Source of the DNA: Halorubrum hochsteinianum
GTDB lineage: Archaea; Halobacteriota; Halobacteria; Halobacteriales; Haloferacaceae
DNA length: 64,000 bases
Assembly (NCBI RefSeq): GCF_023702125.1
Contig: NZ_CP098415.1
Coordinates: 248,001-312,000, forward strand
Direction of reading: 5' to 3'
Below are positions 26,101 through 34,700 of this stretch, in pieces (position 1 is the first letter of the stretch; each line of letters starts with the position of its first letter). A model generated the notes under the pieces. That model was not told where the DNA came from and ran no database searches. It saw only the letters and a program-made list of their open reading frames with translations. The position numbers and the translations under genes are program-made.

Positions 26101-26622
26101 ATGACGGCCCAGTACGGATATTCGTACCACGGATTTGAGATCTCAATTGAAACAGAGCCAGAGCCTTCTCCAGTTCTTTGGACGCATCAAACACCTACTC
26201 TGAAGATCACGTTTGAGAACACTCAAGAGTCCACTACAGAGTGGTCTGAGGACAACTCAATTAGAGTGGCAATTGAGGTAGACGGTGATCAAGTCTGGAC
26301 AGATATCGTAGGGTTCGGACCACTCGATCACGGTAAATCAAAGACCATTCGGATAGAAGGTGCGCCATTAACCTTTGAGGGACATGCGGTTGTCGGTGTA
26401 ATCAGCGGTGGCGTGTCGAATCCTAATTCAGATGACCGCCGAGCAGGGATGAATCCAGGGAGTGCGTCTCAAACAATTTCTCCTTGTTACGCATTTAGCG
26501 TCTGGGACGAGAGTCATTATGATGCCACTGTACGTACGCCTAAGCGACTCCAATGGGCCAGCGTCGTAACCTCTGCGGCACTAATATTCTTTGCTCTGGT
26601 CCAGATCTGGATAACATTATAG
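26101..26622 (+). CDS. Unknown protein with C-terminal membrane anchor
   Basis: This AT-rich gene encodes 173 residues with no signal peptide (MTAQYGYSYHGFEISIETEP). The body, to about residue 145, is rich in beta-strand-like segments (TLKITFENTQES, RVAIEVDGDQVW, KTIRIEGAPLTFEGHAVVGV), suggesting an immunoglobulin-like sandwich. One hydrophobic helix at residues 152-171 ends the protein, so it looks tail-anchored with its body inside the cell. Codon use (many ca, tt and aa-containing codons) differs sharply from the neighbours, which points to acquisition from outside. I do not recognise the family. The next gene, another membrane protein of like composition, lies 172 bases downstream. Confidence 0.6.
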   Translation: MTAQYGYSYHGFEISIETEPEPSPVLWTHQTPTLKITFENTQESTTEWSEDNSIRVAIEVDGDQVWTDIVGFGPLDHGKSKTIRIEGAPLTFEGHAVVGVISGGVSNPNSDDRRAGMNPGSASQTISPCYAFSVWDESHYDATVRTPKRLQWASVVTSAALIFFALVQIWITL

Positions 26623-26794
26623 CCGATATGCTAGTGTCTATGTCCGGTTTTCCTCCAGTTGTCGGAAAGTCCCAGTTTGCCAGACAAGTATGCCAATTCA
26701 CTAATCCAGCCAAACACAGGTGATTCTCTTCATGATTTGGTTGATACTGTAAGTCCACACTAATGTATTTACCATCAAATATTCATCTGACTGT

Positions 26795-27220
26795 ATGGCG
26801 ATTGACACTGTAGTCAGGACATTCGAAGGTGAAAACAAACGCATCCTGTGGCTACCTTCAATTACACTCGCATACCTTTTTACACTCTCTGGGGATAAAT
26901 TTCAATTTGTGGCTGCCGTCATTGCCACCGGTGGTGCCCAGTGGTTCAGAATCTTGATTAATCCTGAGTTTACTTCTAGAGGAAGTTTACCGTCAGCCGT
27001 GGGTTGGCTCAACAAAAATTATTCATTTGGGGAAATGTCAATACTGTCCGTCCTCTCTGTTATTTACGCTGGCATCGCGGGATATGCTATATGGAAACTG
27101 TACCGATATTTCACACACCAAGATCTCGTACTTGTTGGATTAGGGGTAATTTGGTGTGGTATCGGTATCGTTGTTCTTGTGAACCTAGTAGGTGCTGTGA
27201 ACATTGATAGCGGTAACTGA
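26795..27220 (+). CDS. Unknown small membrane protein in AT-rich island
   Basis: The 141-residue protein has about four hydrophobic segments (residues 18-30, 37-53, 79-102 and 109-132), separated by a loop with FTSRGSLPSAVGWLNKNYSF. It starts MAIDTVVRTFEGENKR. A TATA-like box (tgtatttacc, centre near 26768) lies 27 bases before the ATG, a good leaderless promoter. Its composition matches the preceding unknown gene and not the chromosome around it. No motif is recognised. Confidence 0.6.
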   Translation: MAIDTVVRTFEGENKRILWLPSITLAYLFTLSGDKFQFVAAVIATGGAQWFRILINPEFTSRGSLPSAVGWLNKNYSFGEMSILSVLSVIYAGIAGYAIWKLYRYFTHQDLVLVGLGVIWCGIGIVVLVNLVGAVNIDSGN

Positions 27221-27283
27221 GAAAATAACAGCCAGTTCCGCTAGATTAGCACAGACGGTAGCTCATGGCACTCACATTCAGAG

Positions 27284-27511
27284 TTGCCAGACCATAGCAA
27301 GAAGCATTCTCTAACCCGGTGGCCATCATCCGGAACCATCTGGAACACCCACGGTTCACTTTGTTTCCCCTTCCGAGAACGTCGGTGGCATGACGGCCCT
27401 GTCTTCGAAGACAACCACCTCCCCGCAACGATCGTCGGTCGAAACCGCTACATGAACGACTTGACGGACGAGGAGGACGCGATCGTTGAGGACGCGGTCA
27501 ACGACGAGTAA
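27284..27511 (+). pseudogene. Possible gene remnant in the island
   Basis: The gap 27221-27598 has no clear complete gene. A 75-codon frame here ends in an acidic, protein-like stretch (RYMNDLTDEEDAIVEDAVND) that fits haloarchaeal coding sequence. The first half (SKKHSLTRWPSSGTIWNT) does not. It may be the 3' end of a lost gene; the parent family is not recognisable. Confidence 0.3.
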
Positions 27512-27598
27512 GACGGGAAGCGATCTGGAAACGTGTCGTGAACGCGTTTTGACCCGACCACCAGCAGGCTTTTGCGACCGGCACCGGTAGAGGAGAGT

Positions 27599-27751
27599 AT
27601 GAGTCTCACCACCGACGACTTCACGGCGTTCACCGGCGACGATCCCGAGGACGACGAGGAGGTCCCCCTCGGTGACGCGCTCAGGGAACTCGCCGTCGAC
27701 GTTGACGTCGACTCGGTCGAGGCGGTTCGCGACGTCCGCGAACGGATATGA
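27599..27751 (+). CDS. Short VapB-like antitoxin candidate
   Basis: A 50-residue acidic protein runs from MSLTTDDFTAFTGDD to EAVRDVRERI. Its stop overlaps the start of the PIN-domain gene in ATGA, the usual coupled arrangement of VapBC pairs. It lacks a recognisable ribbon-helix-helix or AbrB DNA-binding part at its N-terminus. The C-terminal 25 residues could wrap the toxin. Haloarchaeal PIN genes are often preceded by such short acidic proteins. Assignment rests mainly on position. Confidence 0.6.
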   Translation: MSLTTDDFTAFTGDDPEDDEEVPLGDALRELAVDVDVDSVEAVRDVRERI

Positions 27752-28152
27752 GGCTGTTTTTCGACACGAACGTCATCGTTGCGGCAGTCACCCGAGACAC
27801 GGACCGATCGGAGGCGGCCGTGACCGTACTCAACGAATGCGAGGAGGGCTACGCCTCACTGCTCAACCTCATGGAGCTTCGGACCGTCCTCGCGAAGAAA
27901 AAGCAAATCGAGCGCGATCGGGTCCGACAGATCGAGCAGCGAGTTGCGTCTCGGGTCACGGTCACGTTTCCGGACGCTTCCGACTTCCTCGACGCGAATC
28001 GCGTACAAGAGGAGAAGCTGTTGTATCCGATGGACGCGATCGTGCTATCGGCAGCGGACGCGGTCGACGCGGAACTCGTCACGTTCGACAGCGAGCTCCA
28101 GGAACACGGAGCGATAAGTCCGAGCGAAGCGATCGCAGTAGATATCGATTGA
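27748..28152 (+). CDS. vapC: VapC-type PIN-domain ribonuclease toxin
   Basis: The 134-residue protein is a single PIN domain. It starts MRLFFDTNVIVAAVTRD, giving the first catalytic Asp at residue 6. It contains SLLNLMELRTVL with the conserved Glu, and MDAIVLSAADAVDAELVTFD with the late Asp residues that complete the metal-binding cluster. VapC toxins cleave tRNA or rRNA and are held in check by the antitoxin, here the 50-residue gene overlapping its start. Its base composition is intermediate between the AT-rich island and the chromosome. A PIN protein outside toxin-antitoxin function is possible. Confidence 0.8.
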   Translation: MRLFFDTNVIVAAVTRDTDRSEAAVTVLNECEEGYASLLNLMELRTVLAKKKQIERDRVRQIEQRVASRVTVTFPDASDFLDANRVQEEKLLYPMDAIVLSAADAVDAELVTFDSELQEHGAISPSEAIAVDID

Positions 28153-28182
28153 TTCCGTATCAATCGAGAGTCCCCGCTCTGC

Positions 28183-28302
28183 GATGACCGGCGGCGCTAC
28201 GTCGAGGCGAAGGAGCGCGCAGACGAACTCGATACGTAGATCGCGATCGCTGAGGAAGCGTTCGATGACAAGTAGGTACGACTGAAGGATGAGCTAAATT
28301 GA
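28183..28302 (+). pseudogene. Decayed coiled-coil gene remnant
   Basis: Reading from 28183 gives DDRRRYVEAKERADELDT, a TAG (28237-28239), IAIAEEAFDDK, a second TAG (28273-28275), VRLKDELN and a TGA (28300-28302). The charged, coiled-coil-like residues continue in one frame across both stops, as expected of a gene that has decayed in place. The parent family is not identified. Confidence 0.35.
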
Positions 28303-28319
28303 CTCGCGGGGGTCCCGCG
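28301..28319. repeat. Hairpin sharing 11 bases with the tRNA-Ala 3' end
   Basis: The sequence ctcgcggg-ggt-cccgcgag is a perfect 8-base hairpin (28303-28321 region). The stretch gactcgcgggg at 28301-28311 equals 28388-28398, the 3' end of the tRNA gene on its complement. It might be a worn attachment-site copy, or chance similarity in a GC-rich hairpin. Confidence 0.4.
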
Positions 28320-28385
28320 AGCGAACACAGTGAGCGAGTGGGACCACGCGAGGAAATGACTGAGCGAACGAAGTGAGCGAAGGAA

Positions 28386-28457
28386 TGGACTCGCGGGGAT
28401 TTGAACCCCGGGCCTTCCCCGTGCCAGGGGGATGATCTACCACTGATCTACGAGCCC
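28386..28457 (-). tRNA. tRNA-Ala (anticodon GGC)
   Basis: A full 72-nucleotide cloverleaf reads on the minus strand. The acceptor stem is gggctcg with cgagtcc (one G-U), the D stem gatc/gatc, and the anticodon stem tcccc/gggga around loop ctggcac, giving anticodon GGC (Ala, codon GCC). The T stem is cgggg/ccccg around ttcaaat. CCA is not encoded and there is no intron. A TATA-like box (ttaatatat on the minus strand, 28485-28493) lies about 30 bases upstream. Its 3' end faces the AT-richer island. Confidence 0.95.
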
Positions 28458-28537
28458 TCGACGCACTCGTTCGTTGCCCGCTGGATATATTAAGGCCTTC
28501 GACTCGGCGACGCCATCGGCGTCGCGTTCGCGCCGTC

Positions 28538-29110
28538 TCAGATCCGGTCCGAGTCCACGTACACGTCGAGGTCGACGTCGCGGCTCGACCCCTCGAGGTC
28601 GCGCACGGCGCGCTCGACCACGCGCTCCGCCTCGCTCCGGATCAGCGGGATCGCCTTCTTCAGCACCCAGTCGAACGAGACCAGCCGCGGGAGGTCGAGC
28701 GCGTCGGAACTGGCCGAGCCGGGGTCGAACTCGACCTCCAGCGCGACCTCGCAGGGCGCGTCCGTGTTCGGACCGTCGTCGGTCGCGTCGCCGTCGCTCG
28801 CGCGCTCGTCACCGGCTCCGGTCTCGGGGGGCGTCACCCGCCAGCAGCCACCGGCGTCGATGTCCTTCGTGATCTCCCAGTCGATCCGCCTCGGGGGCTC
28901 GACGCCGGTCACCTCCGAACGCGCGGTGTAGGATATCTTCCACCACGCGAAGGTGAGCGCGTACCGGGTGCCGGGGCCGCCGTCGCCCGTCACCGTCCGG
29001 ACCTCGCTGAGGTACTCGGAGTAGTTCGCGTACCGCGGGAAATCGAGCAGGAAGTCGTACACCTCCTCGGGGTCGGCGTACACCTCCGTACTCACGACGA
29101 GTTCGTCCAC
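28538..29110 (-). CDS. SRPBCC / START-like (polyketide cyclase-type) protein
   Basis: The 190-residue protein has the beta-grip pattern of SRPBCC ligand-binding proteins: VVSTEVYADPEEVYDFLLDF, PRYANYSEYLSEVRTV, then GPGTRYALTFAWWKISYTAR and PRRIDWEITKDIDAGGCWRV. The final long helix is KKAIPLIRSEAERVVERAVR. An acidic insertion (about residues 98-118) interrupts the fold. These proteins carry hydrophobic ligands in the cytosol; no ligand can be named. A TATA-like box (tttaataag on the minus strand, near 29135) lies about 25 bases from the ATG at 29108-29110. Repeat copy C lies just upstream. Confidence 0.75.
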   Translation of the reverse strand: MDELVVSTEVYADPEEVYDFLLDFPRYANYSEYLSEVRTVTGDGGPGTRYALTFAWWKISYTARSEVTGVEPPRRIDWEITKDIDAGGCWRVTPPETGAGDERASDGDATDDGPNTDAPCEVALEVEFDPGSASSDALDLPRLVSFDWVLKKAIPLIRSEAERVVERAVRDLEGSSRDVDLDVYVDSDRI

Positions 29111-29179
29111 GTACGAGGGTTCGAGCCGCGCTTATTAAACCGTCCGGCGAGACGCGGTCGAGGCCGGCGACCGAGTCGC

Positions 29180-29508
29180 TTCCGACACGTCGGCCGAGAC
29201 CGCCGAAGTCCCAGCCGTACATGGCCAAACCCAGCGCGAACGACTTCGTGACCGAGGCCTCCGAAGCCCCAGTCGCGAGGACTCGGTGCGCTCGCTGCGC
29301 TCCTCAGTCGCTCGTTTCACTCGCTCCTTTCGGTGCTTACGTCGCGCGCCTTCGCCCTCGCGACTGCCCCTTCGAGTCCCGCCCCACACCGCTCCGCACA
29401 GCACCTCACGCCTCCCCAGCCTCGTCAGTCGCCGTCGCTCCGCTCCGGCGACTGACTCCCTCGCGCGTGCTGTTCGGCCGCGGGGCGGCCTCACGGGCAC
29501 GCGCCACC
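29180..29508 (-). repeat. Structured intergenic repeat, copy C (reverse orientation)
   Basis: The gap 29111-29622 holds a third copy, on the minus strand. It begins ggtggcgcgtgcc and has a perfect 11-base hairpin (29446-29456 with 29424-29434). The invariant block gacgaggctggggaggcgtg follows, then gggcgggactcgaaggggca. The main stem (29356-29366 with 29270-29280) is perfectly paired over 11 bases with a sequence different from copies A and B. The 3' end sequence recurs at 29274 and 29216 (ggctgggacttcgg). The gap lies between the divergent SRPBCC gene and the ABC exporter. Confidence 0.7.
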
Positions 29509-29622
29509 GCTTCCGGTTCGCTCGTTCGGTGGCGATAGACGGGCGGGAAATTCCCTCGCCTGAGACCCGGAACGGGCCGCCGAAGGCGTCGGATACATGG
29601 GAGTCCCGCCGCTCGTACACCC

Positions 29623-31761
29623 ATGGCCGCAGACGACCGCAACGCCTTCGAAGTGTATCGCGACCGGGTCGACCGGCCGCTCGGGCGGCTGTTCCGCGAG
29701 TACGGCGCGCCCCAGGCGCACTGGCTCGTGACCGGGATGGTCGCCAACGTCGTCGCCCGCGTCGCGGGACTGATCCCGCCCGTCGTCCTCGGCGTCGCCA
29801 TCGACGCCATCTTCACCGGCACGGGGCCCTACACGCTCCCCGTCGTCCCGGACGCGTGGCTGCCGACCGAGGACGGCGCGCAGTTCCGGCTCTCGATGCT
29901 CCTCATCTTCGGGTCGTTCGTCGTGACGGGCGTGTTCACGTACATCTACGGCATCGCCGCGAACAACTTCGCCCACCGCGTGATGCACGAGGTCCGGACC
30001 GACTCGTTCGACCAGATGCAGCGGCTCGACATGACGTTCTTCGACGAGAAACAGACGGGAGAGGTCATGTCCGTCCTCAACAACGACGCGTCGAACCTTG
30101 AGGTCTTCTTGGACAACGCCTTGCAGAACTCCGCTCGGCTCGGCGTGATGGTGGTCGGCATCGCGGGCGTGTTGGTGTACTACAACTACGAACTCGCGGT
30201 CGTCACCCTCGCCGCCATCCCCCTGATGATCCTCCTCACGCTCTGGTTCATGCGCGCGGTGGAGCCGCGGTACGTCGCCCAGCGCTCGGTCGTCGGCGAC
30301 CTCAACACCGCCCTCGAAAACGCGCTCTCGGGCGTCGAGCTGGTGAAGACCTCCAACACGGAGGCGTACGAGAGCGAGCGCGTCGAGGACGCCTCCCACT
30401 CGTACTTTCAGCGGACGATGTCGATCCTCCGGCTCAACTTCGTCTACCGGCCCGGAATGGAGCTACTCGCCGGGCTGGCGTTCGCGACCACGTTCGCAGT
30501 CGGCGGGTACTGGCTGGAGAACGGCGCTCCCGGACCGTTCACGACGGAGCTGACCGTCGGGACGTTCGTCACGTTCATCCTCCTCACCCAGCAGTTCGTC
30601 GCCCCGCTCGCCGAGGTGTCGAACATCATCGACCAGTACGAGAACGCGAAGGCCTCCTGCGAGCGCGTGTTCGGACTTCGCGACATCCCGGTCCGCATCG
30701 AGGACGCGGACGACGCGGTCGAACTCGGCGGCGCACAGAGCGACGGCGGGACCCGCGACGGCGGCATCCGGAACGACGGCGGGACCCGCGACGGCGACCG
30801 GACGCCCGCCCAGGGAGGCGATCACGGCGGCGTCGCCGGGGCGGTCGAGTACGACGACGTCTCGTTCGCCTACCCCGAGAACGCCCTGATGGACCCCGCC
30901 GAGGCCGACGAGCGGGTCCTCCGCGGCGTCTCCTTCTCGGCCGATCCGGGCGACACCGTCGCGCTGGTCGGACCGACGGGGGCGGGGAAGTCGACGCTGC
31001 TCAAGCTCCTCCTCCGACTGTACGACGTCACCGACGGCGCGATCTACGTCGACGGCCACGACGTCCGCGACGTGACCGTCGAGAGCCTCCGCTCGTCGGT
31101 CGGCTACGTCGCGCAGGACACCACGCTGTTCGACGGGACCATCGCCGAGAACATCCGCTACGGGCGGTTCACGCGGATCGACGAGGACGGGAGTGAGGAC
31201 GACGGCGGAGACGGAGGCGGTGGCGGCGGCGACGAGGAAGCGATCCGCGAGCGCGTGATCGAGGCCGCGAAGGCCGCCGAGGCCCACGAGTTCATCTCCT
31301 CGCTGCCGAACGGCTACGAGACGCGGATCGGCGAGCGGGGCGTGAAGCTCTCCGGCGGCCAGCGCCAGCGGCTCGCCATCGCCCGGGTGGTGCTTCAGGA
31401 CCCCGCAATCTTGATCTTAGACGAGGCGACCTCGGCGGTCGACACGGAGACGGAGATGCTGATCCAGCGCTCGCTCGATCGGCTCGCGGCCGACCGCACC
31501 ACCTTCGTCATCGCGCACCGGCTCTCGACGGTGACCGACGCCGACACCGCGCTCGTGCTGGAGGACGGCGCGGTCGTCGAGCGGGGGAGCCACGAGGAGC
31601 TGCTAGCCGAGGACGGACTGTACGCGAAGCTCTGGGGCGTCCAGGCCGGCGAGATAGACGAGCTACCGGAGGAGTTCGTTGAGCGCGCCCGCGAGCGTCA
31701 CGTCGAACGCGCGGTCGAGCGAGCGACGGAGAGCGAGGTCGACTCCGAGACGCTGGAGTGA
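29623..31761 (+). CDS. ABC exporter, fused transmembrane and ATPase domains
   Basis: The 712-residue half-transporter exports lipids, drugs or other compounds as a dimer. Six membrane helices lie in about residues 30-340 (including VTGMVANVVARVAGLIPPVV), and the coupling region carries MQRLDMTFFDEKQTGEVMS. The ATPase domain follows from about residue 410: Walker A GPTGAGKST, Q-loop VAQDTTLFDGTI, signature KLSGGQRQRLAI, Walker B AILILDEATSAVD and switch His IAHRLS. Two Gly/Asp-rich linkers are unusual. One (about 367-405) joins the membrane and ATPase parts; the other (about 519-538) sits between Q-loop and signature. The C-terminus is long and charged. A TATA-like box (ggatacatgg) lies near 29594. 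Confidence 0.88.
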   Translation: MAADDRNAFEVYRDRVDRPLGRLFREYGAPQAHWLVTGMVANVVARVAGLIPPVVLGVAIDAIFTGTGPYTLPVVPDAWLPTEDGAQFRLSMLLIFGSFVVTGVFTYIYGIAANNFAHRVMHEVRTDSFDQMQRLDMTFFDEKQTGEVMSVLNNDASNLEVFLDNALQNSARLGVMVVGIAGVLVYYNYELAVVTLAAIPLMILLTLWFMRAVEPRYVAQRSVVGDLNTALENALSGVELVKTSNTEAYESERVEDASHSYFQRTMSILRLNFVYRPGMELLAGLAFATTFAVGGYWLENGAPGPFTTELTVGTFVTFILLTQQFVAPLAEVSNIIDQYENAKASCERVFGLRDIPVRIEDADDAVELGGAQSDGGTRDGGIRNDGGTRDGDRTPAQGGDHGGVAGAVEYDDVSFAYPENALMDPAEADERVLRGVSFSADPGDTVALVGPTGAGKSTLLKLLLRLYDVTDGAIYVDGHDVRDVTVESLRSSVGYVAQDTTLFDGTIAENIRYGRFTRIDEDGSEDDGGDGGGGGGDEEAIRERVIEAAKAAEAHEFISSLPNGYETRIGERGVKLSGGQRQRLAIARVVLQDPAILILDEATSAVDTETEMLIQRSLDRLAADRTTFVIAHRLSTVTDADTALVLEDGAVVERGSHEELLAEDGLYAKLWGVQAGEIDELPEEFVERARERHVERAVERATESEVDSETLE

Positions 31762-31790
31762 CCGCTCGGCCCGCCTGAGTTCTTTCCGCG

Positions 31791-34700
31791 TCAGTCGTCG
31801 CCCGACGCCTGTCCGGTCGCGTCCGCGTCGCCGCCGGGGACCGCCGCGGCCGGGGCGGGCGGCTCGTCGCGCACGTCGTCGCCGATCCCCTCGGCGATGA
31901 CGTCGGCGTAGGCGTCGGGGAAGACGCGGACGAAGTCGTCGAGCGCGGCCTCCCAGTCGTCGAGCAGGTCGGCCGCGCGCTCGCTGTCGGTGTACGCGCG
32001 GTGGTTCTCGACGAGCCGGCGGAGCATCCGCTCGTCGGACTCGTCGAGCGTCTCGGAGACGGAGACCATGCCGCGGTTCACGCGGTCGTCGAACCGGTCG
32101 TCCGGGTCGTACACGTAGGCGATGCCGCCCGACATCCCGGCCGCGAAGTTCCGGCCCGTGTCGCCGAGGACGGCGACGACGCCGCCGGTCATGTACTCGC
32201 AGCCGTGGTCGCCGACGCCCTCGACGACCGCCCGGACGCCGGAGTTGCGGACGCCGAACCGCTCGCCGGCGACGCCGTTGACGTACAGCTCGCCCGACGT
32301 GGCACCGTACAGCGCCACGTTCCCGACGACGACGTTCTCGGTCGGGTCGTACCCCGCCTCAGCCGGGGTCTCGACCACGAGGCGACCCCCGGAGAGCCCC
32401 TTGCCGACGTAGTCGTTGGCGGCACCCGCGAGCTCCATCGTGACGCCGGACGCGAGGAACGCGCCGAAGCTCTGGCCCGCCTCGCCGTCGAACCGGCAGG
32501 AGATCGTGTCGTCGGGGAGCCCCTCGCCGCCGTGTTCGGAGACGACGCGGTTCGACAGCGTCGCGCCGACCGCGCGGTCGACGTTGCGGATGTCGCGGGT
32601 GAGCGCGACCGGCGCGCCGTCCTCGATGGCGGGGGCGGCCTCGTCGATGAGGTCCCAGTCCAGCAGGTCGTCGATGCCGGCGTGGGCCTGCTCGCGGACC
32701 TTCGTGCGGGACTCGCCCGCGGGTTCGGCGATCACCGCCGAGAGGTCAAGGTGCTTCGCCTTCTCGTGGTCCGTCTCGCGCTGGGCGAGCAGCCCGGGGC
32801 GACCGATGAACTCCTCCAGTTCGGTGTACCCCTGCTCGGCCATGATCTCCCGGAGCTCCTGCGCGATGAACGTCATGTAGTTGATCACGTGGTCCGGCTG
32901 GCCGGGGAACCGCTGCCGGAGGTCCTCGCGCTGGGTGGCGACGCCGACCGGACAGGTGTTCTCGTGGCACTGCCGGGCCATCACGCAGCCGGAGGTGACG
33001 AGCGACGCGGTGCCGAAGATGTACTCCTCGGCCCCGAGCGCGGCCGCGACCGCGACATCTCGCCCGGTCCGCAGGCCGCCGTCGGCCGACACCCGGATGC
33101 GGTCGCGCAGGCCGGTCGCGCGGAGCATCTGGTTCGCCTCGGCGAGGCCGAGCTCCCACGGCAGGCCGGCGTTCTTGATCGAGGTCTTCGGCGACGCGCC
33201 GGTCCCGCCGTCGTGGCCCGAGACGTGGACCACGTCGGCGTTCGCCTTCGCGACGCCGGCCGCGATGGTGCCGATGCCGGCCTCCGAGACCAGCTTCACG
33301 TTGACGTCGGCGTCAGGGCTCGCGGCCTTCAGATCGAAGATGAGCTGTTTGAGGTCCTCGATCGAGTAGATATCGTGTTGGGGCGGCGGCGAGATGAGGC
33401 CGACGCCGGGGGTGGAACACCGGACGTGCGCGATCATCTCGTTGACCTTCTCGCCGGGGAGGTGGCCGCCCTCGCCGGGCTTCGACCCCTGCGCCATCTT
33501 GATCTGGAGCTCCTCGGCGTTCGCGAGGTAGTCCGCGGTGACGCCGAAGCGGCCGGAGGCGACCTGCTTGACGGTACACTCCTTCTCGGTGTCGAACCGC
33601 TCCGGAGGCTCGCCGCCCTCGCCGGTGTTCGACTTCCCGCCGATCCGGTTCATCGCGATGGCGTTGTTCTCGTGGGCCTCCGGCGAGATGCTCCCGAGGC
33701 TCATCGCGGCCGTCGAGAAGCGCTCGACGATCGACTCGACCGGCTCGACCGCCTCGACCGGGACCGGGTCGCGGTCGGAGTCGAACTCTAGCAGGCCGCG
33801 CAGCGACTGTAGCTCCTCGGTCTGGTCGTTGACCAGTTCGGCGAACTCGCGGTACTGCTCGTAGTCGCCGCCGCGGACCGCCTGCTGGAGCGTGCCGACG
33901 GTCTGGGGGTTCCAGCCGTGTTTCACGCCCGACGAGCGGTGTTCGTACTCGCCGGTCGTCTCCAGTTCTGGGTCGGCTCCGAACGCCATCGCGTGCCGGG
34001 TGCGGAGGTCGTCCTCGATCTGCTCGATCCCGATCCCCTCGGTCCGGATCTCCGTCCCCTCGAAGTACTCGGCGACGAACGCGGAGTCGAGCCCGACCGC
34101 CTCGAAGATCTGGGCACCCTGATAGGATTCCATCGTCGAGATGCCCATCTTCGCCATCGTCTTCAGGAGGCCGTCCTCCAGCGCGTGCTGGTACGCCGCG
34201 AGCGCCTCCTTCTCGTCCGCGCCGTCCGGGCCGGCGACGACGTCGGCGATGGAGGCGTACGCGAGGTACGGGTCGACGGCGTCGGCCCCGTAGCCGACGA
34301 GCGTCGCGAGGTGGTGGACCTCGTGCGGCTCGCCGGACTCGACGACGACCCCCGCGCGGTTGCGGAGCCCCTTGCGGACGAGGTGGTGGTGGACCGCGCC
34401 GGTCGCGAGCAGGCTCGGCACCGCGAGCCGGTCCGGGCCGACGGCGCGGTCCGAGAGCACGACGACGTCCGCGCCGTCCTCGATGGCGGCCGCCGCGTCC
34501 CCGCGGATCCGGCTCACGGCGTCGACGAGCGACCCGTCGCGGTCGTACGTCACGTCGACCGTGACGGAGGAGAACGCGGGGCCGTCGGCCGCGCCGTCGC
34601 GGTCGCCCGGAGTCCGCTCGCCCGGGCCGGGGAGGTCCCGGAGGGCGGCCGTCTCGGCGTCCGTCAGGACGGGCGAGTCGGCGACGATCTGCTCGGCGTG

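Noticed and set aside
25898-26104. 68-codon frame overlapping the start of the unknown gene at 26101 by ATGA
   Set aside because: Although the ATGA overlap looks like coupling, the frame begins inside the palindrome at 25906 and its product has no protein-like pattern.
28312-28385. Further mobile-element ends between the hairpin and the tRNA
   Set aside because: The stretch contains gagcgaacacagtgagcgag and gagcgaacgaagtgagcgaa, phrases that recur widely in haloarchaeal gaps; no transposase or clear terminal repeats are seen.
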